Assembly: GCF_963678635.1 (NCBI RefSeq)
Contig: NC_087069.1
Location: 19,072,660 to 19,136,659, forward strand
Length of the DNA stretch: 64,000 bases
DNA from: Symsagittifera roscoffensis
Taxonomy: Eukaryota > Xenacoelomorpha > Acoela > Convolutidae
Direction: 5' to 3'
The notes beneath the pieces are model-generated. The model worked only from the letters and a program-made list of their open reading frames with translations. It did no database searches and was not told the origin of the DNA. Below, in pieces: positions 1 to 12,875 of this stretch (its first letter is position 1; each line of letters opens with the position of its first letter). The position numbers and the translations under genes were made by a program.

Positions 1-509
1 CAAACTGTACAACTATTTTTATTTTTGAGAACATCAAACGCAAAAAAAACCATATTTCCAGACATATCATAGCAATTGCTTGCACTTCGGTATGAGCAGT
101 CAGAATACATAAAAAATTGCAAATTTAGAAATTTAGAAAATTCACAAAGAATACAAAATCTTTTAAAAACAATTCATTTTCTTAAGGCAAAAAATTCCGA
201 AATTTTTTTAAAAAAACCAATCAAAACTGGGTGAAGCAACCCAATTATTCCAACCGAAACGATTTTTTATCGAAGTGAAAATCGTAGGCTTCTCAGAAAA
301 CTTTAATACTACAATTCCACCAACAACAAAAAAACATATTCAATCAAAATTCAACAACACAACAATCAATAATAGTTGTATCTTTTGAGCAGGTCAGTTT
401 CAAAACACTAAACGGCAAAACTATTACACCATGACAATAACTTCCTACACACAATTACAGCATTATCACAATGTCAGAATCATTTTGAAACGCGAAATTG
501 CTTGTTATC
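1..509. other. AT-rich sequence without a gene
   Basis: This stretch is A- and T-rich with many homopolymer runs. I see no extended open frame, RNA gene or repeat unit in it. Confidence 0.6.
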
Positions 510-560
510 GAGAGAGAGAGAGAGAAAGAGAGAGAGGGAAAGGGAGAGAGAGAGAGAGGG
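510..560. repeat. (GA)n microsatellite
   Basis: The stretch is an almost pure alternation of G and A, interrupted by short AAAG, GGGAAAGGG and GGG variants. It is a simple dinucleotide repeat. Confidence 0.95.
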
Positions 561-679
561 ATATAGCCAGTTATAGAAAGCCACTTGAAAAAAATGTGTA
601 GATTTCAACCTACACTAAAAACATCTGTCAGAATCATGAAATTAGAAACTAGCTTTTAATTGAGCCACTCACTCAATCA

Positions 680-2550
680 AGAAACACCTGCTAACTTTTT
701 TGTTTGATTATTTATTATTAATTTACTGATTTAATTGCATATTTATTGTCTGTCTTACTTATCATTTACTAATTCTTTTTTGTTCAGCTACTTCCTCACT
801 TAGTTTACTCCACCTAAGTTTCATCATTTACTTTATATACTTTTAGATCAACCTTTTTCACTATGCGTTTTTATTCAACTTATTTGATTGCTTCCATGCT
901 TTAATTTTTTTTTACTTTGTTTTACTCTGCTAAATTTATTTCAATTTACTTGATTTTACATTACATTACTTAACCTAAAGATATTTAATTTCATACTTAC
1001 TTAATACCTAACTTACTAAGGTACTTATTATCTACATACTAAAATACAAACTTTCTTCAAAAACGCATACAAACATATATATACTTGTATACATTTAAAC
1101 AGACAAAACAACATTCACACATTACTTAACTTTGCCTAACTTTACTTCTTTTACTTATTTCACTTAGTTTTTAACATGAATCACCTTTGCTCAACACCAC
1201 TTAACTAACTTTACTTTAATGATTTTACTTCAATTTACTTTACATTGCCTTAATTCATCTTACAATCGTTTACTTTATCATTTCACCAACTCTTTTATGT
1301 ACTTAATTACTTTTTTAGTTACTTACTTACTTACTCACTTACTCACTTACTCACTTTCTAAATTACTTACATACTTAGTTACTCACTTACTTACTTATTT
1401 ACAAACTTACCTACCTCCTACTAACCTACACACTTACTTACTTACTGACTTACTGACTGAATTACTTACTTTTTACTTACCTAATTACTTACTTAATTTT
1501 TTACTTCCTTACTTAATTACTGACTTACTTACTTACATATCTACTTACCTACCTCCTTTCTTAGTTACATTTTCCTTACTATCTTACTTTTTACCTTCCT
1601 ATTTACTTGCTTACTGACATTCCTACTTACTCTCATACTAACTTACATTTTTCTTACAAACTTACATTCAATTAAGCCTAATTTACTTTTTCATATTAGC
1701 TTACGACTTATTTTAAATTAGTTTTTTTAATTGGTTTTCTTTACCTCTAGTTTATTTTACCAGCACTTTAACTTAACTCAATTAACTCAATTTACTACTG
1801 ACTAAATTGATTTATATATTACTTACTTATCCACTTACTTACTTACTTTCTTACTTGCCTACTTACTTTCTTACTTAATTACTTATTTATTTTTTTACAA
1901 ACTCGTTCACTTATTTAATTTTACCTTGTTGCTTACTTTCATTCCTGTTTTACTTCAATTTAAGTAAATCTAACTAACTTTAGCATATTTTACTTATTTT
2001 TTTCCACAATTAAGTTTGTTCCTTATTTACTTTTTTGATCATTTTTTTCTGAATTTCATTACTTCACTTCAGTTAAACTTACTTCTCTTACTTTAGTGTT
2101 ACTCTTATACTTACCCATTTAATTTTTGATTTCTTTTCTCTACTTTACTTTGCTTTACTTTACTTAATCTTAGTTTACTTTAACAAACTATTTTTTTGTT
2201 ATTACTCAAAATTTATTTACTTAACTTCATCTTATATTTAATTTACTTTATCTTAACTTTACCATTCTTCACATTGTTTTTCTTTACTTTAGTTTAGATC
2301 TTTTAACTTACTTAACATTACTTCATTCTAAATTAGTTGAGATTACTTTAATTTCTTTTTAATTATTTCCTTTCATACTTTTGCTCTCTTAAATTCTGTA
2401 TTTGACTGCAATTAAGTTTTGATCCTTTATCTTTTTACAATTACATATTCCTACTTACATTTTCCTACTTACGCCAATTTTACTTTAATTTACATCTCTT
2501 TATTCTTAAATATTTTTAACTTAACTTCGCTTTAACTTACATACCTATAA
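680..2550. repeat. Degenerate TTAC/TTACT tetranucleotide tract
   Basis: Long runs of the TTAC family (TTAC, CTAC, TTAA, TCAC variants) dominate, densest at about 1,310-1,640 and 1,815-1,900. A 132-codon open frame at 1,219-1,617 is only the translation of the repeat: its protein is a monotonous L-T-Y-L pattern. No gene is called here. Confidence 0.85.
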
Positions 2551-2899
2551 TCGCTTAGTTACCTGCTAAGTCGTTTACTACCTTACCTAGATGCTCACAT
2601 AGATATTTTTTAAAACTTTTTAGATACCTATTTAAAAATCTACGAAATTAATTTTTCAAATTTCTATATACACAATCCCATTGATCGACTTACTTCACTT
2701 TGATAATAGAAACAAAAAATAATTCAATTCCTGTAAAGTACCTGAAATCAAAAAACGGTAGTAATGATAGATAATTTAAAAAGTCTGAGATTAAGCCAAT
2801 TTTATTTATAAAAAGCCATACTTTTGTGTAGCGACACCTTTGTTTCGATAGAATAAAAGTTGAATTTTTGAATGATGGGTTGGTTGAAAAGATGTACGC

Positions 2900-4170
2900 A
2901 GAGATAGCTAGATCTACTTGCGGAATGATAGCTGCATGAATGGACGGATTCATGACTGGCTAGTTGGATCAAAACCTGATTGAATGAATGTATGGCTGAA
3001 GGTATGAATAACTGAATGGACGGTTAGATGATTAGATGGCTAGATATCCGGATGACAGGATCGATCAGACAGAAAAACAGCTGGTTGGTTAGAAGGATAA
3101 TGACTTCACGACTTCACATACTCATGGACATTTGATGAATGAAGGACAGCTTGATCTATAACTGGTTTAATGACCGATGGATGGCCTTATGATTAATGGA
3201 TGGCTTTATGAACGAATGGCTTGATGCATGGATTGTTTGATAGTTGGAGGTTTGGCTAGATAAATGAATGAATCGACGATTGGATGAATGGCTGGATTGT
3301 TGGACTGATCGAAGACTGATAAAAGAATGATTAAAAAGATGTATGGACGAATAACTTGCTGGATGGACAATGGTCGGCTAGACTATGGCTAGCTGAATGG
3401 ATGAATGCTTGGCTGAATAGCTTGATAAATGACTGAATGGATAGTTCTCATGAAGGATGCACGACAAATTGGATGGTTGGCAGGGTTGAACCTTACGGGG
3501 TTCAAAGGCTAAAAAATTGGATGGATAGATCGGCGTCTGGGTTGTTAGGTGTCTGAATAGTTGGACAGCTTGGTGAAGCAGAAAGTGATTGATGGTTGGG
3601 TAGCTAGACCAATGGTTTTTTTGATAATTGGAAAGCTGGGAGTAACGGGTTTGACGGACGGATGGATGATTGCAGGGATGGATGGTTGATTAAACGAATT
3701 GTTTTCGGATGAATAAAGGGAAGGATGGCAGGCTGGTTATACAGATGGATGGAAAGATTGCTACCACCTGGATGAATGACTGATCGGATAATTAGCTTTG
3801 TGGATAAATCGATGATAAGGTGTTTGGGTGGCTGAAAAGATGAAGGATGAGTACATAGATTGATGCTGTCTGAATGGTTGGATTGGTTGTTGGATGAATT
3901 AATGGCTCGTCGTTGACTGAATGGATAAATGGCTGACCATGTAGTTAGGTGGGTTGATAGACTGATGCCGCTTGGATGGATGACTGATTGGATAAATAGC
4001 TTTGTGGAGGAATGGATGATCAGATGTTTGGTTGGCTGAAAGAATGGAAGCTGACTACATAGGTTGCTGCTGTATAAATATTTGGTCGGATCAATGCATG
4101 AATTAAAGATTCGTCGGAAGATCAACAAATCAACAAAACCTTTTGCTCGGAAAATCAACAAAAATTACTG
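2900..4170. repeat. Degenerate GATG/GAAT tetranucleotide tract
   Basis: Variants of GGAT, TGAA, GATG and GATT fill this stretch. The reverse complement recurs in the right arm and in each 3.32 kb tandem unit (about 15,990-17,200, 19,310-20,520 and 22,630-23,840). A 185-codon minus-strand open frame at 3,604-4,161 translates to a repetitive S-H-P/I-H-P-S pattern and is judged to be repeat-derived. Confidence 0.8.
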
Positions 4171-4558
4171 CCGACATCTTTTGGTTGAGTCTAGGATGTC
4201 CATAACAGCCAAAATGCGTTTCAAACACACTTTCATTTCGAAATTTGTTCTTGTTTTTGTTGCATATTTAATTTGATCTATAGCGTTTATTAATTTTTCA
4301 CAATTTTTTCTTGCTTCCATTTGATAGTAAACATGTCGTTGTAACAATTATGTAACTCGTATTTTAGTAATTGGTCAGGTGATATCAGTTGTTTTTAGTT
4401 TTCGTTTGATGAGAGTTCAAACTTTGAGTTTCAAATTGTTTAATATCTCAATATTTTTTTGACAACAAAGTTTTACGGTCCAAATGGTGTCTGCTTCTGG
4501 TTTAGTGATCACTGCTTGAGATATCCGTTGAAAATGCACTGGGAGTTGTTTCAATTTT

Positions 4559-7500
4559 GGCCTAAATGTGCTTCACTCAAGCATTGCGGGATCAATTGCT
4601 GCACGGTGAACAATTTTTTCTCACCGCGAGCATGATGGCAAGCTAACTGATAGGTCATCATCAATACATTGTTCAGAAGAGAAAATTGACTGCAAATTGC
4701 CCACAAGTGGAAATTCAGGTCAAAACAAACTTATTTTCGATTTACAGCTTATGGGTAACCAATAAAAGTTTCATAGAGAGAAAAAAAGTTCCATTTTAGC
4801 TGATGGTCTCCGCGGTAGGTGAAAATTAAACCTTCTGAATCAATCATGAAACTAAATCAATTTGATGTTGTTTTGGAGATCAAAAAAGCTGAAAATGTGC
4901 ATCATAAAATAACTCTAAGGGGGAAGAAAACAAAAAATCTCTTAAGTTTGAAATCATTTAGAACTCTATGAACAGATTTCGCATTTTTCACAGGAAACAA
5001 CGTCTACGAAAAGCAAAATGTATCAGCAAATTAGATGCAACTTTGAAAAAAAAATGGGCCAAAAAAGGATTAAACTCAATTATCATCAATTATAATGGAT
5101 TTCTGTGCAAAACTCATGACTTACAAATTGAAAAAAAAAATAGAATTATAATCAACTATAAAAAAACGGGATAAAATCGATCATAATTGATTACAAGGTA
5201 TTATAATTCATTCATTTCGATTTCAAAAAAAAAAGAATAGAATCTATTCTCTTTTGTTTGAACATAATGGTTGTTTGGTTATTCTGTAGGTTCGTTTAAG
5301 TATCGTTAAATTGGTTGTTTGTGGCAAAAACGCGGTTTTCGTAAACTTTTTGGATGCTGGTTGAGTTTTGTACTTCCAAATATGAAAACTCTACCGAAGT
5401 GGTTGCGTGTGTTGCCGTGAAGAAAACGTAAAGAAAAGTTTCTTAAAGTAAGTGGTGTAACGCACTGGAAACTTATGATAGTTTTGAGTGCTCTTTCTCT
5501 AAAATGGAGGTTGACTAACGAGGCAGCATTACATCGAAATTTGGCAGCAATAGGTGTCTGTAGCCCCGCTCTTTGCCGTACTAGTTTTTTTTTGTATTCT
5601 GGAACTAAAATAAGAGCATACACAACATTATCGGTTGAAATCGCACTGAAAGTTGTTTCATTTTTGGCCTCAATGTGCTTCACTCAAGCATTGCGGGCTC
5701 ATTTGCCGCTCGGTGAACAATTTTTTCTCACCACGAGCATCATGGCAAGCTAACCGATAGGTCATTAACAAAATATGTTCAGAAGAGAAAATTGACCGCA
5801 AATTGCCCACAAGTGGAAGCTTAGGTCAAAACAAAATACTTTTCGATTTACATCTTATGGGTTATTAATTTTGTGTCAAAAGTCGGGAAACAAAGTTTTA
5901 CAACGAAATAAAAATTTCTAGAGATCCTTCCATTTTAGCTGATGGTTCCCGCGATAGATAAACCTTCTGAAACAATCATGAAACTAAATCAATTTGAAGA
6001 TGTTTTGAAGGTCAAAAAAGCTTAAAATAGGCATCATAAAATAACTCTAAGGGGGAAGAAAAGAAAAAACCTCATAAGTTTGATTTAATTTAAAATTCTA
6101 TGAACAGACTTCGCATTTTTCACAGGAAACAACGTCTACCAAAAGCAAAAAGTATCAGCAAATTAGATGCAACTTTGAAAACAAATTGGGTAAAAAAAGG
6201 GATTAAACTCAATTATCATCAATTATAATGGATTTCTGTGCAAAACTCATGACTTACAAATTGAAAAAAAAATAGAATTATAATCAACTATAAAAAAACG
6301 GGATAAAATCGATCATAATTGATTACAAGGTATTATAATTCATTCATTTCGATTTCAAAAAAAAAGAATAGAATCTATTCTCTTTTGTTTGAACATAATG
6401 GTTGTTTGGTTATTCTGTAGGTTCGTTTAAGTATCGTTAAATTGGTTGTTTGTGGCAAAAACGCGGTTTTCGTAAACTTTTTGGATGCTGGTTGAGTTTT
6501 GTACTTCCAAATATGAAAACTCTACCGAAGTGGTTGCGTGTGTTGCCGTGAAGAAAACGTAAAGAAAAGTTTCTTAAAGTAAGTGGTGTAACGCACTGGA
6601 AACTTATGATAGTTTTGAGTGCTCTTTCTCTAAAATGGAGGTTGACTAACGAGGCAGCATTACATCGAAATTTGGCAGCAATAGGTGTCTGTAGCCCCGC
6701 TCTTTGCCGTACTAGTTTTTTTTTGTATTCTGGAACTAAAATAAGAGCATACACAACATTATCGGTTGAAATCGCACTGGGAGTTTTATAATTTTTGGCC
6801 TCAATGTGCTTCACTTAAGCATTGCGGGCTCATTTGCCACTCTGTGATTGATTTTTTCTCACCACGAGCATCATGGCAAGCTAACCGATAGGTCATCAAC
6901 AATACAATTTTCAGAAGAGAAAATTGACCGCAAATTACCCACAAGTGGAATTTTTAATCAAAACAAAATAATTTTCGATTAACATCTCATGGATTATTAT
7001 TTTTGTCTCAAAACAAAATCTCTAAAAGAGAGATCTCTTGTCACACTTTGATTCATCTGAAAACAAAGTTTTACAACGAAATTAAACTTTCATAGAGATC
7101 CTTCCATTTTAGCTGATGATTACCGCGGTAGGTGAAATTTAAACCTTCTGACTCAATCATGAAACTAAATCAATTTGATGATGTTTTGGAGGTCAAAAAA
7201 ACTTAAAATGCGCATCATAAAGTAACTCTAAGGGGGATGAAAAGACAAAACGTCATAAGTTTGATTTAATTTAAAATTCCATTAACAGACTTCTCTTTTT
7301 CACTTTTCACAGGAAACAACGTCTACAAAAATCAAAAAGTATCAGCAAATTGGATGCAACTTCGAAAACAAAATGGGTAAAAAAAAGGATTAAACTCAAT
7401 TATCATCAATTATAATGGATTTCTGTACAAAACTCATGACTTACAAATTGGCAAAAAAAACAGGGTTTTATTCAACTATGATTGAATATAATTGTATCGA

Positions 7501-8005
7501 AAAAATGGGATAAAAATCTATCATAATTGATTACAATGAATTATAATTCATTCATTTTGATTTTAAAAAAAGGAGAATAGAATCTATTCTCTTTTGTTTG
7601 AATTTACTGGTTAATTGGTTATTCTCTAGGTTCGTTTGAGTATCGCTAAATTGGTGGTTTGTGGCAAAAACGCGGTTTTCGGAAACTTTTTGGATGCTGG
7701 TTGAGTTTTGTACTTCCAAATATGAAAACGCTACAGAAGTGGCTGCGTGTGTTGCCGTCAAGAAAACGTATAGAGAAAGGTCCTAAAGTAGGTGGTTTAA
7801 CGCACTGGAAACTTATGATAGTTTTGAGTGCTCTTTCTCTAAAATGGAGGTTGACTAACGAGGCAGCATTACATCGAAATTTGGCAGCAATAGGTGTCTG
7901 TAGCCCCGCTCTTTGCCGTACTAGTTTTTTTTTGTATTCTGGAACTAAAATAAGAGCATACACAACATTATCGGTTGAAATCGCACTGAAAGTTGTTTCA
8001 TTTTT
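4559..8005. repeat. Tandem units of about 1.1, 1.13 and 1.21 kb in the left arm
   Basis: The block beginning TTGGCCT(A/C)AATGTGCTTCACT occurs near 4,559, 5,667, 6,797 and 8,006, giving three full units and the start of a fourth. Each unit is an S part (about 0.7 kb, also in the palindrome right arm at 14,560-15,355) followed by a T part (about 0.4 kb, containing TTTGTGGCAAAAACGCGGTT). T is also present once outside the array near 9,945-10,205. The array therefore formed by repeated duplication of a T+S junction. Units differ by small indels, and the third has an additional 80 bp or so near 6,990-7,080. Confidence 0.85.
5306..5683 (-). other. 125-codon open frame in the T part of the tandem unit, doubtful gene
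   Basis: A 125-codon frame starting with ATG is open in all three tandem units (5,306-5,683, 6,437-6,814 and 7,646-8,023) and is nearly identical between them. The protein is basic and of mixed composition, with no motif or membrane segment I recognise. An overlapping frame on the other strand is also open (5,475-5,753; 144 codons at 7,659-8,093), which lowers the value of openness as evidence. The same DNA at 9,950-10,205 and in the right arm does not keep the frame. I treat it as repeat-derived unless transcription shows otherwise. Confidence 0.15.
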
Positions 8006-9950
8006 GGCCTCAATGTGCTTCACTCAAGCATTGCGGGCTCATTTGCCGCTCGGTGAACAATTTTTTCTCACCACGAGCATCATGGCAAGCTAACCGATAG
8101 GTCATTAACAAAATATGTTCAGAAGAGAAAATTGACCGCAAATTGCCCACAAGTGGAAGCTTAGGTCAAAACAAAATATTTTTCGATTTACAACTTATGG
8201 GTTATTAATTTTGTGTCAAAAGTCGGGAAACAAAGTTTTACAACGAAATAAAAATTTCTAGAGATCCTTCCATTTTAGCTGATGGTTCCCGCGATAGATA
8301 AACCTTCTGAATCAATCATGAAACTAAATCAATTTGAAGATGTTTTGGAGGTCAAAAAAGCATAAAATGTGGATCAAAAAATAACTCTAAGGGGGAAGAA
8401 AAAAAACCTCATCAGTTTGATTTAATTCAAAATTATATGAACAGACTTCGCATTTTTCACAGGAAACAACGTCTACGAAAAGCAAAAAGAATCAACAAAA
8501 TAGATGCAACTTCGAAAACAAAATGGCAAAAAAGGGATTAAACTCAATTATCATCATTTATAATGGATTTTTGTGCAAAACTCATGACTTACAAATTGAA
8601 AAAAAATAAGATTATAATCGATTATAATTGATTATAAGAGTATCAAAAAAAATTGGTCATAATTGGTTACAATGTATTTTAATTCATTCATTTTGATTTT
8701 TTAAAGAAAAGAGAATAGAATCTATTTAATATTTTTAATTAATTAAAATTGATTTTTTCCCAATTTTAGTAAGAGGGGGACTAAAATTGTAGTATAATAA
8801 ATTATTAATGCTTGCAACTGGATGCGAGCGGCTTCTGTTAAAAATGGGGAATTCCATAAAACTAGGATTACCAGGATACAAATTTCAGTTTTTTCAAAAT
8901 ATCATTCATTGTTTTAAGCAAATAAAACTGTGCGTTTTGTGTTTTCTGTTGACTAAAATTTTAATGCCGAACAAAAGTGGCTGAAGAGGTTTACGCACAT
9001 TAGATCAATTTTGCCAAGCAAATAGTATCGATTTTCATAGGCTAATAATTTTCATTTTCAACGTTCTCAAAGAACTACATAGGTCAATGGTTTGAAAAGC
9101 TCTACATTTCAACTCTCGCAGGTGGTCTATTTGTTCATGTTGTTCTTAAATTTGTTAAACTTTCTATCCACAATGGAACTGCTTGGAAATAGTTTTCATT
9201 AAATTGTAATGAAGGAATTTTTGTGAAAGGTTATTATTTTCTTGGTTTTCTTGACTCCTGAGCGTCGAAAATTTAATCCTCGAAAACTTTTTTCTGGAAA
9301 AAAAATCACTTTAAAAACTAATATAAAATTTTCCTAGCTTTTTCTTAGTTTGAACTGAATAAACCAAATATAATTAACCCGGATAAAAAATCCCAGGTCA
9401 ACGAAATTGTTATAGCAAAGGTTGATTGAACTACAATATGCATACTTTACACTCTTACAACTCCTTTCAAAAACCGAATTTGTAAAAGTCAGAATATCTG
9501 TTTATAAATCTTCTTTTGTGCTTATAATATATAATTTGCATAAAACGCGAACAGTGCAAGATAAGTACTGCAATTGGTTCATTGTCATTCTAGCAGGGGG
9601 TGTGATGGGGAACAGTGATTTGGCGTTGCATTTTTCTCAGGCAGAAGACTAATTTTTTGTCAATTTTTTTTTTTCAAATTTTTTTCTAATTATTTTTGAA
9701 TAGCTGTTTGTGAAATGTTTAGGAGTTCCGCTAATGGGAGATCACGACTGACAGCGACAATGCACAATTCATAGTCACCAACACCAGGATAGTTTTATTT
9801 GTATATTCTGTTCTTGATTCTTTTTTTGAGTTTCAAACTCTCACTAAACTTTTTCGCTGTTGGTTGTTGAGCAGAATAATCACTTCTTTCATTTTGGGTT
9901 TGAAAGTACTGGTTGTTTGGTCAATCTGTAGTTTCGTTTGAGTATCGCTA
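8006..9950. other. Inner left arm without a recognisable gene
   Basis: This AT-rich stretch is matched in inverted order by 13,400-15,355. A 76-codon plus frame at 9,422-9,652 has no recognisable motif and is not kept in the inverted partner. Nothing here is called as a gene. Confidence 0.6.
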
Positions 9951-10803
9951 AAATGGTTGTTTGTGGCAAAAACGCGGTTTTCGGAAGCTTTTTGGATGCT
10001 GCTTGAGTTTTGTACTTCCAAATATGAAAACGCTACAGAAGTGGCTGCGTGTGTTGCCGTGAAGAAAACCTATAGAGTAAAGGTCTTAAAGTAAGTGGTG
10101 TAACGCACTGGAATAGTATGATAGGTTTGAGTGCTTTTTTATCTAAATTGGAGGTTGACTAACGAGGCAGCATTACATCGAAATTTGGCAGAAATAGATG
10201 TCTGAGCCCCGGTTTTTGTGGCTAGTTTCGTGAGGCGAGGGAGCGTAAATGAACTTAACGAAATCAATCAAATAGGTTGAAATGGCTTTATAATCTGGCC
10301 TTTGGCAGTAACCCTTGCAAAAATGCGGAACAGTTATTTGTCGTTGCAGTTTTTCTCAGGCAGAAGACTAATGTTTTGTCAATTTTTTTTCCAAATTTTT
10401 TTCTAATTATTTTTGAAAAGCTGTTTGTGAAGTGAATGAGAGTAACAGAATGAGCATGAATTAAATGTAGTAATGAAGGGTCTAGGCATTTCGTGAAGAG
10501 GCGGACCTTTTTCTTCATTGTTAAATGAATGAATGAGGGGACAGGCAAAGAGGGTAGAATAAAGCTATCTAACTTACGCACAGCTCAAATTCGCCGTCGA
10601 TGAATTCGGCTGCATTTTAAGCCATATGTTGGAAAAAAGCTCACAGTGGCGTAGAGCCGTCACGAAACTCGAGTCGCAATGTTAATGCTCCGCATGGTAG
10701 GAATTAAATTGGAAAAGGTGACTAATGGTTCACGTAGACTAATGGACAAACGGTCCACGTGGACATAGTGGCATAGAGGGGATCCTGTAAGTGCAAAGGA
10801 TAT

Positions 10804-11540
10804 TCATAATTCGTCGTCATCTTCAAACGGGAAAATTTTGTCCACTAGGTCCTTTGGCTCGGTAATTTTTGATTTCGAAATCGCCGAGTTGAGTGACATT
10901 AGGGTATTCTAGATTTTCAAGACCCTTGTGGTGGTCATCGGGGTTGGAGTCCATTAGGACTGTTTGGGACATGTCACTGATCAGAAATCCAACGAAACGA
11001 CCGATCGTTAAGTCATCACGCATGATGTAGTCCTCAAAAACGCCATCGGCGAATTGTACGTCGTTTTAAATTATAATTGTTTTGGTAAAAGTACTACAAC
11101 GGACTGGTAGTAGGCGTCCTAAAAATCGCTGCTCGAAAAATTTGGGATTCCAGAAATTCTTCCGAGTTGGCGTCGGTATGGTGTAAATGGGGTTATAGCA
11201 TTTGATTAAAGTTGTTGTAAACTGGTGACTAATTACACTAATCATGTCTGATTATTTAGAGAAGGCTCTGATAATCGTGGAGTAGGACTGGTTGTTCTTG
11301 TGTACAAAAACAGTTTGCACGTTGAGGAAAGCAATATTTCGGGTGCATTAAATTTATAGCTTTGACTAATCTGCTAAAAAAGTTCTAATTGAACTGGCGA
11401 GATAGCCATCCTCTTCAGTAAGAGTATTGCAATCGAGAGAAAATCGGTGTCCACTGCGAGGCGAAAGATTTTGGGCACAATTTTTTGTTTTCTATCAGCA
11501 GGAAACCTACACGTGAAATATGAATTAGAGGGGAGTTAAG
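10804..11540 (-). pseudogene. Decayed minus-strand coding relic, family not recognised
   Basis: Reading the minus strand from about 11,540 down to 10,804 gives protein-like sequence with normal amino-acid mix, broken by a few stops and frame changes. Recognisable stretches are TEEDGYLASSIRTFLAD (near 11,360-11,410), a stretch ending KNFWNPKFFEQRFLGRLL (11,115-11,170), EDYIMRDDLTIGRFVGFLIS (10,980-11,040) and, in another frame, a very acidic end DKIFPFEDDDEL followed by TGA at 10,804-10,806. An end in an acidic tail and a stop makes this look like the 3' end of a real gene. I do not recognise the family. A gene of the DNA transposon or virus-like element that once occupied the palindrome is one possibility; a captured host exon is another. 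Confidence 0.45.
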
Positions 11541-12303
11541 AAGATAAAGAAATTCTGTGGTTAGCCATATCCGCTATAAAGGGTGAAGTCGCCTTTGAGA
11601 AAAAAAAATTCGAGATAGTAAATATAGTTTTTCAAACGTTTGACCAAAGAAAACTTGTCTGAAAAACGGTTTTGGAGTAAATCAATGATAGAAGATTTAC
11701 GATAGAAAAGTACGATAGTGTTATCTTCATTTTAAAAAAAAATCTTTTGAAGAATGCTTTTTTGCATAGAAAAATATATGGCGAGCGTTTTTGTCTGGTT
11801 TATGCAATACTGTATCGAAAGACCCAATTGAGAGAAGAATAACTTTCGGGTCGAAGGTAACTTCGATGGAGCGATAGTTTTTTTCTATAGGATTCTGTTT
11901 TATCTGAATGCTAATGCACTGAGTGATTGATACTTTTCGTTGCATTCAATTTTTTCAGGACATGCAATTTGGTGAGTTGAGAGTTTTGCCGTGAAGGTCT
12001 GCTTACTGAAGAGTTGCTATCATTATTGACGATACAGACTACTAATGGTCTGTAAGAACGTTAAAAAATTGTTTTCCTTTTTGCGGTACATATTTTTTTT
12101 CTCTAGGGTTTCATCATGGGTTGGATTGAATATTCTGAAAGATTGCAGAAAGGGTAAAGACTATAGGTTTAGCACCTATTACTACCATTTGTAATATCAA
12201 GCTGGTCATATGCAAGTTTAAAGCAAGCCCAACTAAGACTTCGAGACTTTTTCGTCGATAGATTATTTTAAAACCAACTTATCATAAACGATTTTACCCG
12301 TAG

Positions 12304-12453
12304 ATGAAAATGGATATGCATACATCAAATCTTCGTATCACTGTTTTGAGTTACTTTATCAAACAACCAGCGCTAAAAACAGATTTAGGATTGATCAAAG
12401 AGTACTTTTACAGACATATAGTGAATGATTCGGTAACAGAATTAGTTTCCTAA
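12304..12453 (+). other. 49-codon open frame, doubtful
   Basis: An ATG-initiated frame of 49 codons ends at TAA. Its composition is plausible for protein (FIKQPALKTDLGLIKEYFYR), but it is short, matches no family I know, and lies in AT-rich sequence with no supporting context. Confidence 0.1.
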
Positions 12454-12675
12454 AAACGGTTTAGAATGGATCTAAAGGGTTGTTTAAGGAAGAAAAAAAC
12501 TATCAATTATGATTTAAATTTCTGCAAAAAAAGGAAATCGAAAGAAAAAAAGGTCTGAACTAACTACTATTTTTGCTTCTGGCTTTTCGTACAGAAAAAA
12601 AATCATCATCAGAGCTACAAAGAGCAAGAGTGAATCTTTGAGAGAATTTCCAAGGATTTGAACTGACTTTGTTTT

Positions 12676-12875
12676 NNNNNNNNNNNNNNNNNNNNNNNNN
12701 NNNNNNNNNNNNNNNNNNNNNNNNNNNNNNNNNNNNNNNNNNNNNNNNNNNNNNNNNNNNNNNNNNNNNNNNNNNNNNNNNNNNNNNNNNNNNNNNNNNN
12801 NNNNNNNNNNNNNNNNNNNNNNNNNNNNNNNNNNNNNNNNNNNNNNNNNNNNNNNNNNNNNNNNNNNNNNNNNNN
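12676..12875. other. Assembly gap of exactly 200 N
   Basis: A run of exactly 200 N, the same length as the gap at 62,669-62,868, indicates a scaffold placeholder and not a measured distance. The right palindrome arm begins at the first base after the gap, so the true spacer length and orientation across it are uncertain. Confidence 0.97.

Larger units (their letters stand above)
2555..10455. repeat. Left arm of large palindrome 1
   Basis: Read on the minus strand, this segment matches the plus strand of 12,876-17,525 through many blocks in the same order. Examples are the TATC/AAAA block near 2,580-2,700 against 17,340-17,520, the tetranucleotide block 2,950-4,160 against 15,960-17,200, the block 4,200-4,550 against 15,340-15,900, 8,720-8,830 against 14,460-14,580, and 9,400-10,450 against 12,880-13,860. 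Identity is high but imperfect. The left arm is longer because of an internal tandem amplification at 4,559-8,005. Confidence 0.85.
10456..12675. other. Spacer of palindrome 1
   Basis: This segment lies between the arms and has no partner elsewhere in the window. Between about 10,560 and 11,250 it is visibly richer in G and C than the arms, which fits former coding sequence (see the relic at 10,804-11,540). The part from 11,550 to 12,675 shows only short, scattered frames, including a 72-codon minus frame at 11,727-11,945. Confidence 0.6.

Noticed and set aside
1219-1617. 132-codon open frame with a membrane-like Leu/Thr/Tyr pattern
   Set aside because: It is the translation of TTAC-type tetranucleotide repeats; the apparent membrane character comes from the repeat.
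3604-4161. 185-codon minus-strand frame rich in Ser, His and Pro, and its relatives in the 3.32 kb units (15,963-16,337, 19,207-19,659, 22,527-22,979)
   Set aside because: These frames translate degenerate GATG/CATC repeats, and the frame is not kept between the left arm and the right arm.
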